From positions 3,658,001-3,722,000 of the forward strand of contig NZ_CP046172.1 in the NCBI RefSeq assembly GCF_011801145.1: a stretch of 64,000 bases of DNA, written 5' to 3'. A program made the position numbers and the translations under genes. Source of the stretch: Nocardia arthritidis. Its GTDB lineage: Bacteria; Actinomycetota; Actinomycetes; Mycobacteriales; Mycobacteriaceae. Below the pieces are notes generated by a model. It was not told the origin of the DNA, made no database searches, and worked only from the letters and a program-made list of their open reading frames with translations. The stretch's first letter is position 1; every line of letters begins with the position of its first letter. Below, piece by piece: positions 27,276-36,240 of the stretch.

Positions 27276-28418
27276 ATGCTCACCACCCTCGCCGTGCAGA
27301 ACTATCGGTCGTTGCGGCAGTTGGTGGTGCCGCTCGGGCAGTTGACGGTCGTCACCGGGGCGAACGGCAGCGGTAAATCGAGTATGTACCGGGTGCTGCG
27401 GCTGCTGGCGAACTGCGCCGGGAACGGCGCGGTGGCCACGCTGGCCCGGGAGGGTGGGCTGGATTCCACGCTGTGGGCCGGGCCCGGCCGTACGGCGCGC
27501 AACGAATCGCTCGGGCTCCGGGTGGGTTTCGGCGGCGAGGACTTCGGTTACGCGGTCGATCTCGGAATTCCGGTCCCGACCAGCGACGGGGTCGGCCTGC
27601 CGTCGATGTTCAACCGGGATCCGGAGATCAAGGCCGAGGCGGTGTGGGCCGGTCCGGTGCTGCGGCCGTCGACGCTGCTGGCCGAGCGCGGCGGGCCGGT
27701 GGTCCGGTTGCGCGGCGGTGAGGGCGGCTGGTCGATGGTGCCGCATCCGATGAAGTCGTTCGACAGCATGCTCAGCGAACTCGCCGACCCGCAGAATGCA
27801 CCCGACCTGCTGGTGCTGCGGGAACGGATGCGTTCATGGCGCTTCTACGATCATCTGCGCACCGATGCCGACGCGCCGGCCCGCTCGCCGCAGGTCGGCA
27901 CCCGCACCATGGCGCTGGCGCACGACGGCGCGGATCTGGCCGCCGCATTGCAGACCATCCGCGAGATCGGTGATGCCGACGGCATGCGGCAGGCGATCGA
28001 TAACGCGTTTCCGGGCAGCGAGGTCGATATCGTCAACCAGGACGGCCGGTTCGCGGTGGCCCTGCATCAGCCGGGTCTGCACCGCCCGCTGGAGAGCGCC
28101 GAATTATCCGATGGCACACTGCGATACCTGCTGCTGGTCGCCGCGCTGTGCACACCCCGCCCGCCCGAGTTGCTGGTACTGAACGAGCCGGAGACCAGCC
28201 TGCATCCGGAATTGCTGATTCCGCTCGGCATACTCATCGCCGCGGCGGCCCGCGAGACACAGATCGTGGTGGTGACGCATTCGCAGCCGTTGATCAACGC
28301 GATGGCGCACGGCGAGGTCGAACCGCACACCGTCGAACTCGTCAAGGAGAACGGCGCGACAACCGTTGCCGACCAAGGAATTCTGGACGCGCCCGCATGG
28401 CATTGGCCAAAGCGATAG
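27276..28418 (+). CDS. AAA-family ATPase (RecF/OLD-like head domain)
   Basis: A 380-residue ATPase of the AAA_21/OLD-like ABC class: N-terminal VQNYRSLRQLVVPLG, Walker A GANGSGKSS, signature region ELSDGTLRYLLLVAAL, Walker B LLVLNEPETSLHPELL and a switch segment IVVVTHSQPLINAM. There is no TOPRIM nuclease domain and no adjacent nuclease or helicase gene, so a two-gene defence system (Gabija, Septu) is not supported. Similar stand-alone ATPases are common in actinobacteria, with unknown roles. Confidence 0.82.
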   Translation: MLTTLAVQNYRSLRQLVVPLGQLTVVTGANGSGKSSMYRVLRLLANCAGNGAVATLAREGGLDSTLWAGPGRTARNESLGLRVGFGGEDFGYAVDLGIPVPTSDGVGLPSMFNRDPEIKAEAVWAGPVLRPSTLLAERGGPVVRLRGGEGGWSMVPHPMKSFDSMLSELADPQNAPDLLVLRERMRSWRFYDHLRTDADAPARSPQVGTRTMALAHDGADLAAALQTIREIGDADGMRQAIDNAFPGSEVDIVNQDGRFAVALHQPGLHRPLESAELSDGTLRYLLLVAALCTPRPPELLVLNEPETSLHPELLIPLGILIAAAARETQIVVVTHSQPLINAMAHGEVEPHTVELVKENGATTVADQGILDAPAWHWPKR

Positions 28419-28462
28419 CCGGATGTGGGCGGGGTCGCATACCAAGCGTGGCGGGCCCGCAA

Positions 28463-28468
28463 TAGGGT
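28463..28468 (+). promoter_or_regulatory. -10 box of a likely leaderless ppc promoter
   Basis: TAGGGT ends 7 nt before ATG 28476; no Shine-Dalgarno sequence is visible. Confidence 0.45.
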
Positions 28469-28475
28469 CTGTTAC

Positions 28476-31307
28476 ATGGGCGAATCGAGAATCGAGACCG
28501 AGCAGGACGCGATCCGGCCGCTGCGCGACGATATCCGCTTCCTCGGCGGCGTACTCGGCGACACCATCCGCGACCACGAGGGCCCCGAGGTATTCGACCT
28601 GATCGAGCGGGTGCGGATCGAGGCGTTCCGGGTGCGCCGGGAGGAGGTCGGGCGCAGCGCGGTGGCGCGAATGCTCGACGGCGTCGATATCGCGGTCGCG
28701 CTGCCGCTGATCCGCGCGTTCAGCCATTTCGTGCTGCTGGCGAATCTGGCCGAGGACATCCAGCGCGACCGCAGGCGGGCCGCGCACATCGCCGCGGGAG
28801 AGCCGCCGCAGGATTCCTCGCTGGCCGCCACCTACCGCAAACTCGACGCGGCCGAACTCGACGGCGATGCGGTGGCCGATCTGCTCACCGACGCACTGGT
28901 GTCGCCGGTGATCACCGCGCACCCCACCGAGACCCGCCGCCGCAGCGTCTTCGACGTGCAGACCAGGATCACCGAGCTGATGCGGCAGCGCCAGCGGTAT
29001 CCGGAGGGCGAGCGCGACGAGCTGGAATCGCGGATCCGCGGGCAGGTGCTGACGCTGTGGCGAACGGCGCTGATCCGGTTGGCGCGCTTGCGGATCCAGG
29101 ACGAGATCGCCGTTGGGCTGCGCTACTACGATCTCACGCTGCTCGAGGTGATCCCGCGGATCAACGCCGAGGTGCGCGCGGCGCTGCGGTCCCGCTGGCC
29201 CGGCGTGGAGCTGCTGCCGCGGCCGATACTGCGGCCCGGCTCCTGGATCGGCGGTGACCGTGACGGAAACCCGTATGTGACACCCGAAGTGGTGCGGCAG
29301 GCCGCGTATTCCGCATCGGCGGTGGCATTCGGGCACTATCTGCACGAGCTGGTCGAGCTGGAGAAATCGCTGGCGCTGTCGGCGCGTCTGGTGCCGGTGA
29401 CGCTCGAGGTCGCGGCGCTGGCGGCCGCCGGATACACCGATCCGGCGCCGCACGCGGACGAACCGTATCGCCGTGCGCTGCACGGGATCCGGTCGAAGTT
29501 GACGGCGACGGCGCAGCGGGCGCTCGGCGGCATCCCGATGCCGGGAGCCGAGCGCACCGGCGGCGGAAAGGGTTTCGTCGTGCCGACGACAGGTTCCGGT
29601 GGCCTGCCGGACGCGCCTGCCGCCCAACCGTATTCGGATCCGCAGGCGCTGCTCGACGACCTGGACGCGATCGACGCCTCGCTGCGGGCCAGCGGTGACG
29701 GCCTGCTCGCCGACGATCGCCTTGCGGCACTGCGGCATTCGATCGAAACCTTCGGCTTCCACCTGCAGAGCCTCGATATGCGGCAGAACTCGGAGGTGCA
29801 CGAGCAGGTCGTGGCCGAGCTGCTGGCCTGGGCGGGCGTGCACGACGACTACGCCGGACTGCCGGAAGCGCAACGGGTGGAACTGCTTTCGAACGAGCTG
29901 CGCACTCGTCGCCCACTGCTCGGTCCGCACGCCCGGCTCAGCGAGCTGGCGGCCAAGGAACTCGGCATCGTCCGCGCCGCGAAGGAGGTGGTGGACACCC
30001 TCGGCGCCGCCGCGGTGCCGAACTACATCATCAGCATGTGCACCTCGGTCAGCGACATGCTGGAGGCCGCACTGCTGTTGAAGGAGGGCGGGCTGCTCGA
30101 TCCGGGCAGCGGGCCGGACGCGTCGCCGAGCTGTCCGGTCGGCATCGTGCCGCTCTTCGAAACCATCGAGGATCTCCGTGCGGGCGCCGCGACGCTGGCC
30201 GCGACACTCGAGCTGCCGGTGTATCGAGATCTGGTGGCGGCCAAGGGAATGCGTCAAGAGGTGATGCTCGGCTACTCCGATTCCAACAAGGACGGTGGCT
30301 ATCTGGCCGCCAACTGGGCGCTGTACCGGGCCGAACTGGATCTGGTGGAGATGGCCCGCAAGATCGGCCTTCGGCTGCGGCTGTTCCACGGTCGCGGCGG
30401 TACGGTCGGTCGCGGCGGCGGACGCAGCTACGACGCCATCCTGGCGCAACCCGCCGGGGCGGTACGCGGATCGCTGCGGCTCACCGAACAGGGTGAGGTG
30501 ATCGCCGCCAAATACGCCGAACCCGGTGCGGCACTTCGCAATCTGGAATCGCTGATCGCGGGGACACTGGAATCGACACTGCTCGACGTCGAGGGTCTCG
30601 GCGCGGACGCCGAACCGTCCTACGAGCTGATGGACGAGCTGGCCGCCCGCGCCCGCGCCGCATACGCCCGCCTGGTGCACGAAACACCCGGATTCGTCGA
30701 GTATTTCCGGCAGTCCACCCCGGTGGCCGAGGTCGGCGACCTCAATATCGGCAGCCGCCCGGCCTCCCGCAAACCCACCAGTTCGGTATCCGATCTGCGC
30801 GCCATTCCGTGGGTGATGGCCTGGAGTCAGGCCAGGGTGATGCTGCCCGGCTGGTACGGCACCGGAACCGCGCTCGAGGAGTGGGTCGGCGGCGATCCGG
30901 AGCGGCTGGCCCGGCTGTCCGAGCTGTACCGCCGCTGGCCGTTTTTCCGCACCGTGCTCTCGAACCTGGCGCAGGTGATGGCGAAATCCGACCTCGACAT
31001 CGCCGCCCGCTACGCCGAACTGGTCGACGATATCGCCTTGCGCGAGCACATCTTCGGCATGATCCGCGACGAACACGCCCGCACCGTCCGCATGCACGCC
31101 GCCATCACCGGCAACGACCACCTCCTCGCCGACAACCCATCCCTCGCCGAATCCATCCACAACCGCTTCCCCTACCTGGAACCCCTGAACCAAATGCAGG
31201 TGGAGCTGTTGAAACGACTCCGCGCGGGAGACGATTCGGAACTGGTCAAGCGCGGAATCCTACTGACCATGAACGGTTTGGCCACGGCCCTGCGCAATTC
31301 CGGTTAG
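28476..31307 (+). CDS. ppc: phosphoenolpyruvate carboxylase
   Basis: A 943-residue enzyme that carboxylates PEP with bicarbonate to oxaloacetate, the anaplerotic feed of the TCA cycle. The motifs are [12 protein letters not shown] (catalytic His ~149), [42 protein letters not shown] and [13 protein letters not shown] (catalytic glycine loop), with the conserved C-terminus ALRNSG. ATG 28476 is chosen over an earlier in-frame start at 28425 because of the family length and the -10 box 7 nt upstream. The 3' end is the likely insertion point of an island (see repeat at 35227). Confidence 0.97.
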   Translation: MGESRIETEQDAIRPLRDDIRFLGGVLGDTIRDHEGPEVFDLIERVRIEAFRVRREEVGRSAVARMLDGVDIAVALPLIRAFSHFVLLANLAEDIQRDRRRAAHIAAGEPPQDSSLAATYRKLDAAELDGDAVADLLTDALVSPVITAHPTETRRRSVFDVQTRITELMRQRQRYPEGERDELESRIRGQVLTLWRTALIRLARLRIQDEIAVGLRYYDLTLLEVIPRINAEVRAALRSRWPGVELLPRPILRPGSWIGGDRDGNPYVTPEVVRQAAYSASAVAFGHYLHELVELEKSLALSARLVPVTLEVAALAAAGYTDPAPHADEPYRRALHGIRSKLTATAQRALGGIPMPGAERTGGGKGFVVPTTGSGGLPDAPAAQPYSDPQALLDDLDAIDASLRASGDGLLADDRLAALRHSIETFGFHLQSLDMRQNSEVHEQVVAELLAWAGVHDDYAGLPEAQRVELLSNELRTRRPLLGPHARLSELAAKELGIVRAAKEVVDTLGAAAVPNYIISMCTSVSDMLEAALLLKEGGLLDPGSGPDASPSCPVGIVPLFETIEDLRAGAATLAATLELPVYRDLVAAKGMRQEVMLGYSDSNKDGGYLAANWALYRAELDLVEMARKIGLRLRLFHGRGGTVGRGGGRSYDAILAQPAGAVRGSLRLTEQGEVIAAKYAEPGAALRNLESLIAGTLESTLLDVEGLGADAEPSYELMDELAARARAAYARLVHETPGFVEYFRQSTPVAEVGDLNIGSRPASRKPTSSVSDLRAIPWVMAWSQARVMLPGWYGTGTALEEWVGGDPERLARLSELYRRWPFFRTVLSNLAQVMAKSDLDIAARYAELVDDIALREHIFGMIRDEHARTVRMHAAITGNDHLLADNPSLAESIHNRFPYLEPLNQMQVELLKRLRAGDDSELVKRGILLTMNGLATALRNSG

Positions 31308-31309
31308 CA
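31243..31309 (+). repeat. ppc 3' end copy A (left boundary of island)
   Basis: These last 65 nt of ppc plus 2 nt align without gaps to 35227-35293, with 10 mismatches in 67 nt. They form a direct-repeat pair about 4 kb apart. Confidence 0.75.
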
Positions 31310-31325
31310 GCAAGGGTTTTCGCAT

Positions 31326-31358
31326 GGTGGTAGCCCTGCTCCACAGCGGGCTACCACC
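31326..31358 (+). terminator. ppc terminator hairpin
   Basis: GGTGGTAGCCC (31326-31336) pairs perfectly with GGGCTACCACC (31348-31358), and an inner GCT/AGC extends the stem. It lies 18 nt after the ppc stop and has no U-tract. Confidence 0.75.
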
Positions 31359-31649
31359 GTTCAGCCACAAGGGCTGAACTCGCCGTGACCGGTCTCGTCT
31401 CGTCGCTCGCGCAGGACCCGGCCCGGCTGTCGTCGCGCCAATGTCGAGGGTTCGGGTTCATCGTCGCTGGTCATCGCATCTCGTTGTGAAATGAGTGGAA
31501 TGGCATCTTGAATCGAATAAATCCCGAATCAGGTGCGACTCGCATCTTGGGGCTTTGCACAGCTTCGGAGGCCATCACCATGATCGCGATGCTGGGCAGC
31601 GGGTACTCCACGAGATGTTGCACCGGCGAGTCACCCTGGGGCCCATCGT

Positions 31650-31889
31650 TTTTCACCTTCAATCTCATCGACGGTCGTTTCTGTGGAGACCAGACCTCCC
31701 CGAGGGTGTGGATCTGTCGGCGGAACTGTTGCACCTGAACATCGAGATCGTTCCCGTGGGCGGCGAGATCTCGTTGCTGTCGCCCATGACGCCGCGACCG
31801 GATACCGGCGCTGGATCATCCCGCCACGGGACAAATTTCGCCCCTTAGGAATTGTCGTACTCGACGCCGCACGCTTGTGCCGGGCATGA
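31650..31889 (+). pseudogene. possible coding remnant, unidentified
   Basis: Two short stretches in different frames look protein-like: DLPEGVDLSAELLHLNIEIV around 31692-31751, then AATGYRRWIIPPRDKFRPLG ending at a stop near 31887. Joining them needs one frame change near 31770. No family was recognised, and the remainder of 31359-31649 shows no supported gene. It may be another decayed gene of the island; low confidence. Confidence 0.3.
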
Positions 31890-32346
31890 GCGCCATGGTG
31901 GTGACCGGTCTGGTTCCTTCGAAACATCAACTGCTGCAAGCATGTCGAGGCGAGGTCTCCGGCGAGCACCCGATGCTGGGATGCGCACGTGAGCTCACCG
32001 ACCTACACGAGCGAACATTGGCGGGCCGCTCGCGCAACCCGCGCCGACCGCGACGCCATCGACGAAATCGACTCTCGCCGTGTAACTTTGATGCGTGAAC
32101 TCGATCGATGGGTCAGTGCTAATCTCCCACCGAGGCATGGGTGATCACATGTACACACGGAAGCGCTGGCTGCCGTCGTGGACCGTCGTGGCGAAATTCA
32201 TCGCTCGCGCGTACGCCGCATTGGCAAGCCGCGTGGAGCGGGAGCTCGGCGATGCGTGGGAACGACTCGCGGAGCTGACCGTCGGTTACGCAGATTTGGT
32301 GGCCGAGATGAGTGCGGGGCGTCGGCGGTTGCGCGGAGGGCCGTGA
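31886..32346 (+). pseudogene. DUF4254 gene, decayed
   Basis: DUF4254 family segments appear in order but in three frames. VPSKHQLLQACRGEVSGEHP and ARELTDLHER occupy the first frame to about 32020. DAIDEIDSRRVTLMRELDRWV follows in the next frame and is cut by TGA at 32142, after which VHTEALAAVVDR continues in that frame. Then ARAYAALASRVERELGDAWE and LAELTVGYADLV run to 32346 in the third. At least two indels and one in-frame stop therefore disrupt it. DUF4254 proteins are common in Nocardia and of unknown function. Its decay fits an old acquired region. Confidence 0.75.
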
Positions 32347-32462
32347 TCAGCGCTCGGTCGAAATGTCGGCGGAAGGTGCTTCCAGCCCGTAATATTAGCG
32401 CCAACAGTGCGCGAGTTGTTTAGTTTTGCGCAGGTAGCGGGGGTTTGTGCATCGCGCTGCGT

Positions 32463-32750
32463 ATGGCTGTGGATATCAGTAAGGGGTCTGATGACTGGCA
32501 GGGTGGGGAGATCGCGATATTCGCTGGTCCGGCGATCGATGCCCGCCCAGCGTTCGGGCTCGGCTTCTGGTGGGTGGACTACCCGGATAGCCGCTACTGC
32601 GCCAAAACCGGAGACCCGATCATTGCCAGGCCGATCGACCAGGTGGCCATGGTCTCCGAAATCAACCGCCTCACCACCCTCACCCAACGCTTTTACCGCG
32701 AGAATCAACAGCATGATGAATACCTGCGGCGCCACAAATTAGGAAAGTGA
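32463..32750 (+). CDS. hypothetical protein, possibly truncated
   Basis: A 95-residue protein from ATG 32463 (MAVDISKGSDDWQGGEIAIF), with an aromatic centre (FGLGFWWVDYPDSRYC) and a charged helical end (RLTTLTQRFYRENQQHDEYLRRHK). No family was recognised and no ribosome binding site is apparent, so the true N-terminus may be lost or different. It ends 4 nt before the next gene and probably belongs to the same operon as the YbaB/EspC-like genes. Confidence 0.45.
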   Translation: MAVDISKGSDDWQGGEIAIFAGPAIDARPAFGLGFWWVDYPDSRYCAKTGDPIIARPIDQVAMVSEINRLTTLTQRFYRENQQHDEYLRRHKLGK

Positions 32751-32754
32751 CAAA

Positions 32755-33330
32755 GTGACTACAACACTGATTGGTATCGGCCTATTCGAGATGACTCTCG
32801 ACGATGGTCGACTGCCAACGCGGATCGATGTGAACGGCAGCCTGCATGCCCAGCTGGAATCATGTAACTTTTCCGCCGCTGCAATGACCGGCTACTACAA
32901 TGCCCTATGGAAGCATGACGCGGCTGTGATCGCAACTGGCAACTTTTCCGCCCTGAGTGTCCGCCCATCCAGGCGTGCAGAGATGATCGCGCTACTCAAC
33001 TCGAAGTCCCTGGCGGAATATGAATTGATCGAACGAGCCGCACAAGGGTACTGCGAGTTCATCGGCACTGGGCCTACAACAGATTTCGAATTGCCATCGG
33101 TAACTGTCACTGCAAATATGTCGCGCCTGCTCGACATCAAGATCGATGTTAGGTGGGCGGCATCTACTCAACCGTCGTATATCGGCTACGACATCATCGA
33201 GTGCGCAAATCAAGTTCGCCGACAGCGTCCGCGCTTCGATGAGGATGGCTCTTGGGCGCAGCGTGATGATGAGGAGCTCGAACACGAGCTCAACGAATAT
33301 AGGAACTACTTGACGAGGAACCCTCAATGA
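32755..33330 (+). CDS. YbaB-like protein of the second ESX-type module
   Basis: A 191-residue protein starting at GTG 32755 (AGGA ~9 nt upstream). The N-terminal ~100 residues are an unrecognised domain (MTLDDGRLPTRIDVNGSLH...). Residues ~110-150 resemble the YbaB/EbfC sheet-helix pattern (SVTVTANMSRLLDIKIDVRW followed by IGYDIIECANQVRR). The tail is very acidic and charged. Its stop overlaps the next start (ATGA at 33327-33330), as in the 16.1-kb module, which supports the parallel. Confidence 0.55.
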   Translation: MTTTLIGIGLFEMTLDDGRLPTRIDVNGSLHAQLESCNFSAAAMTGYYNALWKHDAAVIATGNFSALSVRPSRRAEMIALLNSKSLAEYELIERAAQGYCEFIGTGPTTDFELPSVTVTANMSRLLDIKIDVRWAASTQPSYIGYDIIECANQVRRQRPRFDEDGSWAQRDDEELEHELNEYRNYLTRNPQ

Positions 33331-33638
33331 CAGAGTTGCAGGTCGACTTGGATCATCTTCGTGCTGCCGCAAAGGCGTGGCGTGATGCGAGCCGAGCGCT
33401 CGGTGAAGGCGCTGAGCTGGCGCAGAAGCTCAAGGACGAACACCGGGATGTGAACTGGTCTGTCTTCGAGTCTATCTGGCATGCGCATATTATCGCAGCG
33501 AAGTACATGAACGAAAGGCTGACGGAGGGAAAGAACGAAGCGTATTCGATCGGCTCTGTCCTGCTTCATGTCGCCAATGTATACCATGAAAAAGATAAGC
33601 GATTTGCAAATACCTTGATAAAGCTCGAAGGGGTGTAG
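33327..33638 (+). CDS. EspC-like type VII secretion-associated protein
   Basis: A 103-residue, all-helical protein: ELQVDLDHLRAAAKAWRDASRAL (helix 1), WSVFESIWHAHIIAAKYMNERL (loop and turn), and AYSIGSVLLHVANVYHEKDKRF (helix 2 with Y-x3-D-type ending). Size and pattern fit the EspC/DUF2580 target family. ATGA overlap with the YbaB-like gene and only 2 nt to the next start imply coupled, roughly stoichiometric synthesis. Base composition is visibly more AT-rich than the flanking chromosome. Confidence 0.68.
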   Translation: MTELQVDLDHLRAAAKAWRDASRALGEGAELAQKLKDEHRDVNWSVFESIWHAHIIAAKYMNERLTEGKNEAYSIGSVLLHVANVYHEKDKRFANTLIKLEGV

Positions 33639-33640
33639 CA

Positions 33641-34489
33641 ATGGGCGCAAACAAGACCCTCGATGATATCAATGAGGTGATACAAAAATTTGCGGACAAG
33701 GTTGAGGATCTGCGGAAACAGCCCGATAAGGTCGAAGATGCCTTCAATAAAGCGGCGGTAATCGCTGCGGCGCAAGAAGCAAACGGAGCTTTTCCAGGTC
33801 TCGGTGCAGTAGTGGGCGGTGCTTATGGAAAAATTACGCACAATGACCTGACTGGTAATATGCAAAGGAATAAGGAAGAAATCAAACAAAAGATTCGTGA
33901 TCTTCTCGAGGACCTTCACGATGCCATTGAGGCTACCAAGGCGCCGATCGCAATGCTGCAAACCAGCGGAGAGTGGCTGGATCTCAAGGGCACGATAGGT
34001 GCGGCGCAGAACGATGAGATCAATAGTGGCAACCTGACCGGCTATTGGAAAGGAACGTCCGCCGATCGGTATCTGAACAAGCGTCTTATCCAGGACACTG
34101 CCATGGATTCGGTGAAAACGATCTGTGACACACTGAATTCGAGTCTCGTAGCGGCTTCCAATGCGGCCTGGCAGTACTATACTGATCTTGCTGCCCAATT
34201 GACCAGTTTCCTGGCGTCCCTAGGGGCGGCTCTCGTCAAGATTGCTACCTACTTCTCGGCTCCTTGGGGAATTTCGGATGTGATAGACCTGATCAAAGTT
34301 GTTTCTAATAATTTCGTTACATATGCTAAAAATCTTACTGTAGCCCTAAGGGCTGAGGTTGATAGCATAAATAAAGTCTATGCCGCGATAAGTAACCCAA
34401 AAGGGATCTACAATAACAAATGGCCGCAAAGCGCATCCACGGAATTCGATGCCAATGATCCTACTCCAGCATGGACGGCGGCGGAATGA
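33641..34489 (+). CDS. large helical ESX-substrate-like protein with YWKG motif
   Basis: A 282-residue protein with an amphipathic helical start (LDDINEVIQKFADKVEDLRK) and a Gly/Ala-rich turn (GAFPGLGAVVGGAYG). GYWKGTSADRYLNK lies at residues 134-147, followed by long helices with hydrophobic faces (LTSFLASLGAALVKIATYF). The C-terminus ends in a Trp-bearing tail (NNKWPQSAS...). The YWxG turn followed by a Tyr-bearing helix matches the protein at 16728. There is no Sec signal. The gene is AT-rich for this chromosome. It overlaps the lipoprotein start by 4 nt. Confidence 0.65.
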   Translation: MGANKTLDDINEVIQKFADKVEDLRKQPDKVEDAFNKAAVIAAAQEANGAFPGLGAVVGGAYGKITHNDLTGNMQRNKEEIKQKIRDLLEDLHDAIEATKAPIAMLQTSGEWLDLKGTIGAAQNDEINSGNLTGYWKGTSADRYLNKRLIQDTAMDSVKTICDTLNSSLVAASNAAWQYYTDLAAQLTSFLASLGAALVKIATYFSAPWGISDVIDLIKVVSNNFVTYAKNLTVALRAEVDSINKVYAAISNPKGIYNNKWPQSASTEFDANDPTPAWTAAE

Positions 34490-35055
34490 GGAAACTGCTC
34501 GGACCCGTTCTGGTTCTGGTATCGGTGACTTTGTTGTCTGGTTGCAGGTCGCCGGGAACGAACTCGCCTGCCGATAAGTCCGAAGTTCGGCAGAGTAACC
34601 ATACTATTCAGGAGCTTTGTGACTTTCCGAAGAAATTCTACACGGACCAATTTCGGGTCGACAAGTTGCAGGTCGAAGTTATAGCTACGAAACCTGTGAC
34701 CGAAAAGATCGGAGCCGGAAACGGATGCGACTATCATCCTGCCGACTCTGATTACGAATATCTTGGATATATATCCCTTGATGCGCCATCGGCGACGTGG
34801 AGTCCGTCCTCAACGCCATCACCGACTGCAACCTTTCCGGCACGGGTGTTGGTCGTCGACGGTATCTCGATCATTGCAACTCCGAGCCCTGCAAAGACAG
34901 TGCCGCCCGGTACAACAACCTCAGCTCAATATGTGTTGCTTACGGCAACCATCGATGGATGGCGGGGAGAGTTCGAATTCATTGGCCGCGATGATCGGAC
35001 AACGGAGACCGGTGCGCGAGTACTGGTGGGCATGATTCGATCCCTGAAGAACTGA
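34486..35055 (+). CDS. DUF3558-type lipoprotein
   Basis: A 189-residue lipoprotein. From ATG 34486 (ATGA overlap with the preceding stop) the leader is KLLGPVLVLVSVTLLSGC with lipobox LLSGC, so Cys20 would be lipidated. The mature domain contains CDF near LCDFPKKFYTD and GNGCDYHP, the two-Cys pattern of DUF3558 lipoproteins found beside ESX genes in mycobacteria and nocardiae, plus a Ser/Thr/Pro stretch. It is the exported last gene of the module; its role may be surface-anchored partner or immunity-like (inference). Confidence 0.75.
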   Translation: MRKLLGPVLVLVSVTLLSGCRSPGTNSPADKSEVRQSNHTIQELCDFPKKFYTDQFRVDKLQVEVIATKPVTEKIGAGNGCDYHPADSDYEYLGYISLDAPSATWSPSSTPSPTATFPARVLVVDGISIIATPSPAKTVPPGTTTSAQYVLLTATIDGWRGEFEFIGRDDRTTETGARVLVGMIRSLKN

Positions 35056-35085
35056 TCCAGAACCTATGTTTCGCAACTTCCGGTA

Positions 35086-35140
35086 GACGGGGCTAGCAGG
35101 TGATGCCTGCTACCGCAATCATTGCGATTTCTACCCCGTC
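35086..35140 (+). terminator. three-way-junction-like structure after the lipoprotein gene
   Basis: Outer stem GACGGGG (35086-35092) with CCCCGTC (35134-35140) encloses two perfect hairpins: TAGCAGG/CCTGCTA (35094-35100 with 35106-35112) and GCAAT/ATTGC (35115-35125). It may be a terminator or a structured RNA. Confidence 0.45.
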
Positions 35141-35226
35141 GATGAGCGTGGCCGAACGGCGTGGTTTGGACTAAAGGATCTTGCGCTGCGAGCTCAACCG
35201 GGCGTGCAGTGCAAGATGCTCAGAAA

Positions 35227-35293
35227 TGGTCAAGTGAGGAACCGTGTTGATCATGAACAGTTTGGCCACGGCCTTGCGCAATTCGGGTTAGCA
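35227..35293 (+). repeat. ppc 3' end copy B (right boundary of island)
   Basis: This is an ungapped 57/67 match to the ppc 3' end at 31243-31309, including the stop region. In the ppc frame it reads [14 protein letters not shown] with an upstream in-frame stop, so it is a decayed remnant. Weaker similarity may extend upstream to about 35175. It marks the probable right end of an insertion. Confidence 0.75.
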
Positions 35294-35364
35294 CGGGGCC
35301 TCTCGGCGGTCTTGATGCCGGGCATCAACTGCGACATCGCATGGACGATTGAAGGAATGTCGGT

Positions 35365-35595
35365 ATGGCAGAACAGAACACCGATCGCCCGCTGTGCCCG
35401 CAGTGCGGCATGGCGATGACGCCTATCGAGTACGGCAAGGCCACATATGCCGCGTACGAGAGTGCCGAACGGGGCGAAATCATCTTGGGCGGTTGTGTGG
35501 TGAGCCCGGACTCCCCGGACTGGGGATGCAGGATGTGTCGCACGGATGCGGACGACGCCGACGTCCCCAGCTTCATGCGCGGGCGATCAGGGTGA
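35365..35595 (+). CDS. small zinc-ribbon protein
   Basis: A 76-residue protein with two CxxC knuckles, CPQCGMAM near the N-terminus and CRMC near residue 58, consistent with one structural zinc. ATG 35365 has GAAGGA upstream. Its stop overlaps the next start (GTGA at 35592-35595), so the two are translationally coupled. No specific family was recognised; similar pairs may be accessory to the island edge. Confidence 0.6.
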   Translation: MAEQNTDRPLCPQCGMAMTPIEYGKATYAAYESAERGEIILGGCVVSPDSPDWGCRMCRTDADDADVPSFMRGRSG

Positions 35596-36113
35596 ATCCC
35601 GGACCGGAGACCCGTGCTTGCGGCGCTTATCGGCCACAGGTGAGCTCGACGGCTGGCCTCGAACCCGGGCAGCGAGTGATCACCGATGCGCATCGACGCC
35701 TCGCGGAGGTGTTCGCCGCGGTTGATTCTCCCCGGTGGTCCGAGCGTGCTGTTTCCGCATGCCTGAGTTGGCTCATGACCAGCACCGCCACCGAGGGGTG
35801 GCGCATCGCCGTCGAGGATGCGTGGATCGAGGATGAGTGGACGTTCGTTGTCGTCTACCGATCCCCGTATTTCGATGGCCGCCTGGCGTTGCGAAGGTCG
35901 ACTTACGATCCTGCTGACGACACCTTCGCGAGTATGTATTCCCCGCGGCTGCCCACTGCGCCGAATCCGGTGGATTACGGTCGCGACGTTGCCGACTACG
36001 ACATCGGTGAACCGCTCGGATCCGTGCGGGACCACCTGCGAGTCGACGACAACGGAATGCATTGGTGGGGAAGCACTCCGACGCCGCCTACCGGAGGTCA
36101 TGCGTCGAGGTGA
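35592..36113 (+). CDS. hypothetical protein coupled to the zinc-ribbon gene
   Basis: A 173-residue protein from GTG 35592. The core is a mixed alpha/beta domain with many Trp and Tyr residues (WRIAVEDAWIEDEWTFVVVYRSPYFDGRL) and an acidic C-terminus ending DDNGMHWWGS. There is no signal peptide or catalytic motif. The overlap with the preceding stop supports this start rather than 35349. Function is unknown; the beta-rich pattern resembles small immunity-like or NTF2-like proteins, but this is not demonstrable. Confidence 0.6.
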   Translation: MNPGPETRACGAYRPQVSSTAGLEPGQRVITDAHRRLAEVFAAVDSPRWSERAVSACLSWLMTSTATEGWRIAVEDAWIEDEWTFVVVYRSPYFDGRLALRRSTYDPADDTFASMYSPRLPTAPNPVDYGRDVADYDIGEPLGSVRDHLRVDDNGMHWWGSTPTPPTGGHASR

Positions 36114-36240
36114 TGCCACTCGGGGAATACGGCCTTGTCGGCCAGCGGTTGCGGCACATCCGGCGCGCGTGCGGCTTGGGCGTGCGTTGGGCCGTCGGGC
36201 CGGATAGTGTTGCCGGACAACCGATCAGTGGAACCGAACT

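Noticed and set aside
27276..28418. two-gene defence system based on an OLD/RecF-like ATPase
   Set aside because: No adjacent nuclease, helicase or TOPRIM domain; the neighbours are an acetyltransferase and ppc.
28104..31193. 1029-codon minus-strand frame across ppc
   Set aside because: It is a shadow of ppc, which has all catalytic motifs.
31308..35360. insertion sequence or integrase at the island borders
   Set aside because: No transposase or integrase motif and no terminal inverted repeats were seen; only the ppc-end direct repeat supports insertion.
35204..35419. 71-codon plus-strand frame starting near the ppc-end remnant
   Set aside because: It reads the displaced ppc sequence in a wrong frame and overlaps the zinc-ribbon gene start.
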